A program made the translations under genes and the position numbers. A stretch of 64,000 bases of DNA from JBDTSW01 sp963807385 (GTDB taxonomy: Bacteria; Actinomycetota; Thermoleophilia; Solirubrobacterales; 70-9). The stretch lies in NCBI GenBank assembly GCA_963807385.1, contig CAWEBQ010000003.1, positions 806,001 through 870,000 on the forward strand, in the 5' to 3' direction. The notes beneath the pieces are model-generated. The model saw nothing but the letters and a program-made list of their open reading frames with translations, was not told the origin of the DNA and made no database searches. Shown piece after piece: positions 57,956-64,000 of this stretch (position 1 is the stretch's first letter; every line of letters begins with the position of its first letter).

Positions 57956-58471
57956 CTAGGCGCTGGCGCCCGAGTACCGCAGCGACCCGGGGGTGTCGAG
58001 CTGCTCGCCGGTCTCCACCAGCGTCTTCAGGCCGGACAGGATCATCATCCAGCCACCCCAGAGCTCGTTGTTTGCGCCCTCGGGCAGCTCGTCGTGGGTG
58101 ACCGTAAGCTGGGTGGAGCTCCCGACGGGGGTCAGCTCCCACGTCACTCGGGAGCTTCCGGCGGATCTCACCTCGTCGCTCCACAGGGCCGTCATGCTCT
58201 GGACGAGCCTTCGCGGCGCCTCGACCTCGAGGTTCTCGCCCGCCGAGATGTCGATCACTCCGGGGACGCCGGCCTCGTAGCTGGATCCCGGAGTCCAATC
58301 CGACCTGGTCTCGACGCCGAACGAGTACTTCGCGCGCATTCGCGGATCGGTGATCGCCTCCCAGACGCGCTCGGGCGGCGCCTTGATGTAGATCTCGAAC
58401 ACCGTCAGGGTGCCGCGGCCGTCAACGACGGCGTAGTTCTCCTCGGCGTAGTTGTCCTCGGACGCTTCCAT
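57956..58471 (-). CDS. SRPBCC (AHSA1-like) family protein
   Basis: The protein has 171 residues. FEIYIKAPPERVWEAITDPRMRAKYSFG is the classical start of the START/AHSA1 fold, followed by PGVIDISAGENLEVEAPRRLVQSMTALW and a final amphipathic helix (GGWMMILSGLKTLVETGE). It probably binds a hydrophobic ligand. It begins one base after the ArsR stop, so both are one operon, a pairing very common in bacteria. Confidence 0.9.
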   Translation of the reverse strand: MEASEDNYAEENYAVVDGRGTLTVFEIYIKAPPERVWEAITDPRMRAKYSFGVETRSDWTPGSSYEAGVPGVIDISAGENLEVEAPRRLVQSMTALWSDEVRSAGSSRVTWELTPVGSSTQLTVTHDELPEGANNELWGGWMMILSGLKTLVETGEQLDTPGSLRYSGASA

Positions 58472-58780
58472 CTAGTCCTCCTCGACTGTTCGTTTCAGCC
58501 CGGTGAGCGTCGCCGCCCAGGGCTCTGCGTACTTGCTGACCCAGCGCTCCTGAATCTGCTGAATCGGGACGGCGTTCAGGAAGTGGAGCTTCTCCCGCCC
58601 GCGCCTGCGGGTGGTGATCAACCCGGCCTCCTCGAGCACTCGCAGGTGCTTCATTACGCCGAAGCGGGTCATCGCGTGGCCCTCCTCGAGGGCGCCGAGC
58701 GTCTGCCCGTCCTCCTCGAAGAGCCGATCGAGGAGATCCCTCCTCGTCGGGTCGGCCAATGCCTTGAACACCGCGTCCAT
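58472..58780 (-). CDS. ArsR family transcriptional repressor
   Basis: The protein has 102 residues. VFKALADPTRRDLLDRLFEEDGQTLGALEE and FGVMKHLRVLEEAGLITTRRRGREKLHFLN form the winged helix of ArsR-type regulators, of the subgroup found beside SRPBCC genes. No metal-binding Cys motif. Start ATG at 58780. The operator/promoter just upstream implies autorepression and a leaderless message. Confidence 0.92.
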   Translation of the reverse strand: MDAVFKALADPTRRDLLDRLFEEDGQTLGALEEGHAMTRFGVMKHLRVLEEAGLITTRRRGREKLHFLNAVPIQQIQERWVSKYAEPWAATLTGLKRTVEED

Positions 58781-58786
58781 GGTTTG

Positions 58787-58816
58787 AGCATAGGTGACTT
58801 ATAGGTCACATGTCAA
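58787..58816 (-). promoter_or_regulatory. arsR promoter with operator in the spacer
   Basis: On the minus strand TTGACA (58816-58811) and TATGCT (58792-58787) are 18 bp apart. The spacer contains the inverted repeat GTGAC-N6-GTCAC (58794-58809). The -10 ends 6 bp before the ATG, so transcription should start at or beside the start codon. A repressor bound here would block the polymerase directly. Confidence 0.65.
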
Positions 58817-58853
58817 CTGGAGCCCCGGCCGCGGATCTGACAGGCTCGGGGGC

Positions 58854-60590
58854 ATGACGACCGCCGCCCTCACCAACCGCCTGTTCAACCCCGCCACCTA
58901 TGAGGCCTCCGAGTTCGACCCGGCTACCCAGCGCCTGCTGCGGGCCACCATCGACTGGTTCGAGGAAAAGGGTTCAGCCCGGATCGCCGAGGAGATCCGA
59001 AGCGACGAGTGGTACGGCGACTTCATCGAGTTCCTCGGGAGCGAGCGGGCGCTCGCCATCCTGCTCACCCCTGAGCGCGACGGCGGCGGCGACCCCGACA
59101 AGCGCTGGGACACCGCGCGCAACGCGGCGTTCAACCGGATCCTCGGCTTCTATGGGCTGCCCTACTGGTACGCGTGGCAGGTCACGATCCTCGGCCTCGG
59201 GCCGATCTGGCAGAGTGACAACGAGGCCGCCCGCCGACGGGCCGCGGAGCTTCTGGAGGAGGGCGCGATCTTCGCCTTCGGGCTCTCCGAGCGCGAACAC
59301 GGAGCCGATATCTACTCGACCGACATGGTCCTCACCCCTGACGGCGACGGGGGCTTCCGGGCAAGCGGTGGCAAGTACTACATCGGCAACGGCAACCTCG
59401 CCGGCATGGTCTCGGTGTTCGGGCGCAGGGCCGACGTGGAAGGACCCGAGGGATACGTCTTCTTCGCCGCCGACAGCGCCCACGAGGCCTACCTCCTACG
59501 TCGCAACGTCGTCTACGGCCAGATGCACGTGAGCGCATTCGACCTCGCCGACTACCCGGTCCGCGCCGAGGACGTGCTGCACACCGGTCCAGCGGCGTTC
59601 GAGGCCGCCCTCAACACGATCAACGTCGGCAAGTTCAACCTGGGGTTCTGCGCGATCGGCATGGCGGAGCACTGCTTCTACGAGACGATCGAGCAGGCCG
59701 AGGGCCGCGTGCTGTTCGGCAAGCGGGTGACCGAGTTCGGCCAGGTCCGGCGCATCCTCTCCGAGGCCTACGCCCGGCTGCTCGGCACCCAGCTCTACGG
59801 CGCCCGCGCCGTGGACTACGTGCGCACGGCGTCGCTGGAGGACCGGCGCTACCTCCTCTACACGCCGATCAACAAGATGCGCGTGACGATGGAGGGGGAG
59901 CGCATCGTGAGCCTGCTGGGGGAAGTGATCTCCGCGAAGGGCTTCGAGCGTGACAGCTACTTCGAGAGCGCGAAGAACATCATCGGCGGGCTCCCGAAGC
60001 TGGAGGGCACCGTGCACGTGAACCTCGCGCTGGCGCTCAAGTTCTTGCCGAACTACCTGTTCGGTACGGACGACCTCCAGCCCCCGCCGGGCAGGCGGGG
60101 GCCGGGCGACGATGCGTTCCTGTTCGCCCAGGGGCCCACCCGCGGGCTGGGCCGGATCACGTTCGCCGACTGGCGGCCGGCGTTCGACGCGTTCGCCGAG
60201 GTGCCGAACGTCGCCCTGTTCCGCGAGCAGGCCGAGGCCCTCGTCGCCATGGTCTCCGAGGCTCCCCTGACCGCGGAACAGATGGGCGATGACCTCGACT
60301 TCCAGCAGTGCCTGGCTCAGGTCTTCACGCTCGTCCCCTACGGGCAGCTGATCCTCGAGGAGGCCGGCGCGCAGGGGACTCCCGGTGACGTCGTCGATCT
60401 CGTCTTCGAGTGGCTCGTGCGTGACTTCTCCACCCTGGCGCTCGACCTCCACGGCAAGGCGTCCTCGACCCCGGAGCAGCAGCGGTGGGTGATCAACAGC
60501 ATCCGCAAGCCCGTGATCGACCCCGAGCGCGAGGAGCGGATCTACGCCGAGGTCAGAGCGCTCGCAGGGGCCTACGTCGGCAACGGCTAG
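58854..60590 (+). CDS. acyl-CoA dehydrogenase family protein
   Basis: The protein has 578 residues, longer than the usual 380-400. FAFGLSEREHGADIYSTDMVL, SGGKYYIGNGNLAGMVSVFGR and INVGKFNLGFCAIGMAEHCFYETIEQA...GKRVTEFGQVRRILSEAYARL are acyl-CoA dehydrogenase/oxidase motifs. A C-terminal extension of about 180 residues resembles that of acyl-CoA oxidases. It would oxidise an acyl-CoA with FAD. ATG at 58854; the frame upstream runs over the arsR promoter and is not coding. It converges with the sigma gene with a 4-nt overlap. Confidence 0.87.
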   Translation: MTTAALTNRLFNPATYEASEFDPATQRLLRATIDWFEEKGSARIAEEIRSDEWYGDFIEFLGSERALAILLTPERDGGGDPDKRWDTARNAAFNRILGFYGLPYWYAWQVTILGLGPIWQSDNEAARRRAAELLEEGAIFAFGLSEREHGADIYSTDMVLTPDGDGGFRASGGKYYIGNGNLAGMVSVFGRRADVEGPEGYVFFAADSAHEAYLLRRNVVYGQMHVSAFDLADYPVRAEDVLHTGPAAFEAALNTINVGKFNLGFCAIGMAEHCFYETIEQAEGRVLFGKRVTEFGQVRRILSEAYARLLGTQLYGARAVDYVRTASLEDRRYLLYTPINKMRVTMEGERIVSLLGEVISAKGFERDSYFESAKNIIGGLPKLEGTVHVNLALALKFLPNYLFGTDDLQPPPGRRGPGDDAFLFAQGPTRGLGRITFADWRPAFDAFAEVPNVALFREQAEALVAMVSEAPLTAEQMGDDLDFQQCLAQVFTLVPYGQLILEEAGAQGTPGDVVDLVFEWLVRDFSTLALDLHGKASSTPEQQRWVINSIRKPVIDPEREERIYAEVRALAGAYVGNG

Positions 60591-61735
60591 GAGCTTGCCG
60601 GCCTCGTGGTCGCGGCCTGGGGCCCCGGGATCGTCTCGGGAAGCCCGAACCGCCGGAAGTAGGCGTCTGCACGGTCCGGATCGACCGGTTCGTCCGGCCA
60701 GCGGCCGAAGTCGGCGTCGTCCATCGTCCGGGTGACGAAGCAGGTCACGTCGGCGATCTCCTCGCCGCGGAAGGTGAGGACGTTCAGGGCGAACGGTGTG
60801 TAGGCCTCGAGCTCGACGTCCCACTCGTAAAAGCCCAGCGCCTCCTGGCCGCTCGCCCGCACACGCACGGGGTGCCAGCACCATTCCCCGGACAACGGGC
60901 CGACGTGCATGAAGTCCGTGAGCGACTTGCGCCCGTCCGGCCCGCCGTACCAGCTTGCGAGGGGAGGCATCGAGAAGGTTGCATCCTCGGCCAGCATCCC
61001 GACCACGGCGTCGATGTCGGTGCGCTGCCACGCCTCCACATAGGCCTCGACCAGCTCGCGCACGCGCTCGTCGCCGAGGGCGCGCAGCGTCTCCTGCTGG
61101 GTCCGCTCCGGCGTCTTTTCCTCCATGGTCCTGCGCGCGCGCTGAAGGGCGCTGTTGACCGAAGCGGTGGTGGTCTCGAGCGACTCGGCGGTCTCGCTCG
61201 CCGAGAAGCCGAGCACCTCGCGCATGACCAGCGCCGCCCGCTGGTTCGGGGGCAGCGCCTGCAGCGCCGCGACGAAGGCCAGCTCCACCGCCTCCCGCCG
61301 CTCGTAGCTGGCGTCCGGGGCGTCGAACCCGGCCTCAACCGCGAGGGTCTCATCCGGGTACGGCTCCACCCACACCGACTCCACGACGGGCTCGCCGGGG
61401 CCGTCGTGCGGGTCCGAGGGCGGGGCGTAGTCGACGGGGAGCACCCGCTTGGGGCGCTTGGCGATCGAGTCGAGGCACGCGTTGGTGGCGATCCGGTAGA
61501 GCCACGATCGCAATGAGCTGCGGCCCTGGAAACCGGGCAGGCCCCGCCAGGCCCGAAGCAGCGCCTCCTGGAGCGCATCCTCCGCGTCGTGGACCGAGCC
61601 GAGCATCCGGTAGCAGTGCGCGTGGAGCTCGCCGCGGCGGGGCCGGACCAGCCGGTCGAACGCGCCCTCGTCACCGCCGCTCGCGGCCTCCAACAGCTGG
61701 CGCTCCTGGGACGGCTGGATTGTCTCTGGGCTCAT
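60587..61735 (-). CDS. ECF sigma factor with C-terminal SnoaL/NTF2 domain (SigG type)
   Basis: The protein has 382 residues. Sigma region 2 (about 25-95: HCYRMLGSVHDAEDALQEALLRAWRGLPGF, SWLYRIATNACLD), region 4 (about 150-205: LALLP-like QALPPNQRAALVMREVLGFSASETAESL) and an NTF2-like domain (about 210-340: VEAYVEAWQRTDIDAVVGMLAEDATFSMPPL, WYGG). This matches the TIGR02960/SigG group, whose C-terminal domain regulates activity in place of an anti-sigma factor. Divergent from a VOC gene, a possible target. Confidence 0.92.
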   Translation of the reverse strand: MSPETIQPSQERQLLEAASGGDEGAFDRLVRPRRGELHAHCYRMLGSVHDAEDALQEALLRAWRGLPGFQGRSSLRSWLYRIATNACLDSIAKRPKRVLPVDYAPPSDPHDGPGEPVVESVWVEPYPDETLAVEAGFDAPDASYERREAVELAFVAALQALPPNQRAALVMREVLGFSASETAESLETTTASVNSALQRARRTMEEKTPERTQQETLRALGDERVRELVEAYVEAWQRTDIDAVVGMLAEDATFSMPPLASWYGGPDGRKSLTDFMHVGPLSGEWCWHPVRVRASGQEALGFYEWDVELEAYTPFALNVLTFRGEEIADVTCFVTRTMDDADFGRWPDEPVDPDRADAYFRRFGLPETIPGPQAATTRPASS

Positions 61736-61822
61736 GTGCTTGACATTAGACCGCCGGAGTGGCCTTGAATCATCGGTGGACCGATGATTTCCCGGCGGTG
61801 CCTCGGTCTGTTTGGACAGCGA

Positions 61823-62197
61823 ATGACGCCCGCCGCCTCAAACCCAGTGGTGCACCTCGAGCTCCACACCGTCGATCTGCGGAAAGCCTGCGAGTTCTAC
61901 GCCCGCGTCTGCGGGTGGCGCCCGGAGAGCGTCCGGGCGGGGACGCACACCTATCAGGCGCTCGAGCTCGGGGGGGGCGTAGGCGCGGGCGTGGTCGAAT
62001 GCGCGACCGCCACGTCCCTCTGGCTGCCCTACGTCGGCGTTCGCGACGTACGCGCGGCCACCGATCGGGCGCGCGATGAGGGCGCAAGCGTGCCGCTGGA
62101 ACCCCGCGAGGGACCGGCCGGGTGGCGCAGCGTAGTGCGGTCGCCGGCCGGCGGCGAGCTTGCCTTCTGGCAGCCGAAATCGGGGCTGCTTAGATGA
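61823..62197 (+). CDS. VOC family protein
   Basis: The protein has 124 residues from the ATG at 61823; an ATG 13 codons upstream is also in frame. NPVVHLELHTVDLRKACEFYARVCGW and a final RSPAGGELAFWQPK match single-domain glyoxalase-fold proteins. It is divergent from the SigG-type sigma factor. Sigma factors of this kind often sit beside small enzymes, so it may belong to its regulon. Confidence 0.8.
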   Translation: MTPAASNPVVHLELHTVDLRKACEFYARVCGWRPESVRAGTHTYQALELGGGVGAGVVECATATSLWLPYVGVRDVRAATDRARDEGASVPLEPREGPAGWRSVVRSPAGGELAFWQPKSGLLR

Positions 62198-62261
62198 CCC
62201 GCCGATGAGTTTCGGCCCCCCCGGCCGTCTACATCGCCGACCCGACCACGACGGAGCCGAG

Positions 62262-63764
62262 ATGACCGAGACAACCGACCGAAGCCGCTGGATCGCCCTC
62301 TACGTGCTGTGCACGGGGATGCTGATGATCGTCCTCGACATCACGGTCGTGAACGTCGCGCTGCCCACCATCCAGGCCGACCTGGGCTTCTCGTCCGCCG
62401 GCCTCGCGTGGGTGGTGAACGGCTACCTGATCGCCTTCGGCGGGCTGCTGTTGCTGTCCGGGCGGCTTGGAGACCTGCTCGGCCGCAGGAACATCTTCCT
62501 GGCGGGCCTGACCGTGTTCGTGCTGGCCTCGCTGCTCTGCGGCCTCGCCCAGAGCCAGGGGCTCCTCGTCGCCGCCCGGTTCGTCCAGGGCGTCGGCGGC
62601 GCGATGACCTCGGCCGTCGTCCTGGGGATGATCGTGACGATGTTCCCGCAGCCGCGTGAGCAGGCGAAGGCGATCGGCGTGTTCGCCTTCGTCGCCTCGG
62701 CGGGGGGATCGATCGGCCTGCTCGCCGGGGGGATCCTCACCGACTCGATCAACTGGCACTGGATCTTCTTCATCAACGTCCCGATCGGCATCGCGACCGC
62801 CGTCGCGGCCAACCGCCTGCTCGAGCGCGACAAGGGGATCGGCCTGGCCAGCGGCGCGGACGTCCCCGGCGCGGTGCTGATCACGTCGTCGCTGATGCTC
62901 GGCGTCTACACGATCGTCAAGCCCGCCGCCGAGCAGGGCTGGGGCTCTACCCAGGCCCTGCTCCTGAGCGCGGTGTCCCTGGCGCTGCTGGTCGCGTTCA
63001 TCGCGCGCGAGGCGACGGCGGCGAGCCCGCTGATGCCCTTGCGCATCTTCCGGGAGCGGAATATCGCCGGCGCGAACCTCGTGCAGGCGCTTGGCGTCGC
63101 CGGAATGTTCGGGACGTTCTTCCTCGGCTCGCTGTACCTCGAGCAGGTCAAGGACTACTCGCCGCTCGAGATCGGGCTCGCGTTCCTGCCGACCACGCTG
63201 GTGATGGGCACGATGTCGATCAGGTTCTCTGATCGCCTCGTGCTGCGCTACGGGCCGAGGGCAGTGATGGTCCCGGGCCTGGTCCTGATCACGCTCTCCC
63301 TGCTCTTGTTCGCGCGGGTCCCGGTTGACGCCACCTACGTCGTTGACCTGCTTCCGCTGATGGTCCTGCTCGGCCTCGGCGCCGGCACCTCCTTCCCCGC
63401 GCTCATGAAGCTCGCGATGTCGAGCGCCACCCCCGAGGATGCCGGCCTGGCCTCAGGGCTGGTCAACACCTCTGCGCAGGTAGGCGGCGCGATCGGCCTT
63501 GCCGTGCTGGCGACGGCTGCCGCGGATCGCGCCGAGACGCTCTCCGGGAGCGGCGAGTCGCTCGCGTCCGCGCTGACCGGCGGATACCACGTGGCGTTCC
63601 TCATCGCCGCGGCTCTCGTGATCTCCTCGATCGTGGTCGCCCTCACTGTGTGCCGGGAGGTCGCCGAGCAGGATATGCAGATGCCCGAAGCTCCGGGGAC
63701 GGACCCGGAGGGCGTGGGGCAGGCGCGACAGCCCGCTCGGGAGCCCGCCTACGCCGAGACATAG
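62262..63764 (+). CDS. MFS drug-efflux transporter, DHA2 (EmrB/QacA) type
   Basis: The protein has 500 residues from the ATG at 62262 preceded by GGAG; an upstream ATG at 62205 is less likely. Fourteen hydrophobic spans. Motif C region LDITVVNVALPTIQADLGFS, motif A GRLGDLLGRRNIFLAGL, and QGVGGAMTSAVVLGMIVTMFP are those of DHA2 proton-drug antiporters. Substrate unknown. It follows the VOC gene by 64 bp. Confidence 0.92.
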   Translation: MTETTDRSRWIALYVLCTGMLMIVLDITVVNVALPTIQADLGFSSAGLAWVVNGYLIAFGGLLLLSGRLGDLLGRRNIFLAGLTVFVLASLLCGLAQSQGLLVAARFVQGVGGAMTSAVVLGMIVTMFPQPREQAKAIGVFAFVASAGGSIGLLAGGILTDSINWHWIFFINVPIGIATAVAANRLLERDKGIGLASGADVPGAVLITSSLMLGVYTIVKPAAEQGWGSTQALLLSAVSLALLVAFIAREATAASPLMPLRIFRERNIAGANLVQALGVAGMFGTFFLGSLYLEQVKDYSPLEIGLAFLPTTLVMGTMSIRFSDRLVLRYGPRAVMVPGLVLITLSLLLFARVPVDATYVVDLLPLMVLLGLGAGTSFPALMKLAMSSATPEDAGLASGLVNTSAQVGGAIGLAVLATAAADRAETLSGSGESLASALTGGYHVAFLIAAALVISSIVVALTVCREVAEQDMQMPEAPGTDPEGVGQARQPAREPAYAET

Positions 63765-63784
63765 CGGGCCCCATCTGCCGGCCT

Positions 63785-64000
63785 CCGAGGGGTGAAACCA
63801 ACCACCCCCCGAGGGGCCGACGTCGCCGCCATGGGCCCCTGGTAGGGAGCGGGGTTCGAGGCGATGCTTCTCCTACAGCAATCAACCGCCCGGTCAAGAC
63901 CCGGGCAGATGGAGAAGAAATCAAATGAAGACCCGCACTCTCATCGCCACCGCCGCCGTCGCCCTGACGGGTGTGTTCGCCGGCGTCGCCCAGGCCGCGA
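63785..64000 (+). repeat. 216-bp exact direct repeat, right copy (continues past window)
   Basis: Exact copy of 57383-57598. The identity starts 21 bp after the MFS stop codon and is still perfect at the window edge. Confidence 0.97.
63925..64000 (+). CDS. small secreted protein paralogue, 5' part only
   Basis: The first 25 codons are identical to the gene at 57523, covering the signal peptide up to AQAA. The rest is outside the window, so whether the whole gene is duplicated or only the leader and signal peptide is unknown. Confidence 0.75.
   Translation, partial: MKTRTLIATAAVALTGVFAGVAQAA

Noticed and set aside
1..64000. CRISPR arrays, insertion-sequence transposases, integrases or phage genes.
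   Set aside because: None found: no regularly spaced repeat-spacer units, no transposase or recombinase motifs in any frame inspected.

Overview
The window is high-GC DNA (coding regions clearly above 65 % GC by eye) with GTG/TTG starts and many 1-8 nt gene overlaps. Gene content points to an actinobacterium, most likely of the Thermoleophilia/Solirubrobacterales type. The clues are a homodimeric AceE, a BTAD-family regulator, small secreted proteins of the kind common in that class, SnoaL-like proteins and a SigG-type ECF sigma factor. This placement is inference; no 16S gene is present.

Layout. 1-2.5 kb: the 3' end of a tRNA-Leu, an AbiEi/DUF559 nuclease-like gene flanked by 48-bp palindromic direct repeats, and a phosphoesterase-ligase LigD. 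2.5-7.8 kb: a PhoD-like phosphatase and thiamine genes (thiO-thiS-thiG under a TPP riboswitch, thiE divergent). 7.8-23.2 kb: a large 2-oxoacid dehydrogenase and lipoate block. It holds lpd, aceE, aceF, a lipoyl-E3 fusion, a catalytically degenerate E2-like protein, a second E1-alpha/E1-beta/E2 set with a leucine-dehydrogenase-like enzyme (probably branched-chain ketoacid dehydrogenase), lipB and lipA. The cofactor genes (thiamine, lipoate) sit beside the complexes that use them. 23.2-26.7 kb: membrane proteins, a rhomboid protease, a DUF2855 protein and tRNA-Ala(TGC). 26.8-32.8 kb: glutamate dehydrogenase and phenylalanine/tyrosine catabolism (phhA, hpd, hmgA, fahA) with a divergent AsnC-type regulator. 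32.8-36.2 kb: a single 1114-residue gene joining a BTAD DNA-binding activator, one membrane span, a YVTN-type propeller and an extracellular solute-binding domain. 36.2-39.9 kb: a secreted peptide, a TetR pseudogene, an acidic protein and a diguanylate cyclase.

40-50.6 kb is accessory DNA. It begins at an intact tRNA-Ala(CGC). The 3' half of that tRNA plus about 200 bp of flank recurs twice downstream; the two distal copies match at 290 of 291 positions. The accessory DNA carries a two-component system with a lipoprotein and a repeat protein, a trypsin-like protease, SnoaL-like genes and many broken genes. No integrase was seen. Tandem 11-bp operator arrays precede three genes of the two-component cluster.

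50.6-64 kb: hydrolases, a methyltransferase, a PLP decarboxylase, secreted repeat proteins, an ArsR-SRPBCC pair, an acyl-CoA dehydrogenase, a SigG-type sigma factor and an MFS exporter. A 216-bp exact direct repeat, carrying the promoter region and signal peptide of a small secreted protein, lies at 57.4 kb and again at the right window edge.

The strongest candidates for something undescribed are the BTAD-TM-propeller-solute-binding fusion, the 11-bp-period regulon of the two-component cluster, and the tandem tRNA-Ala-bounded segments.
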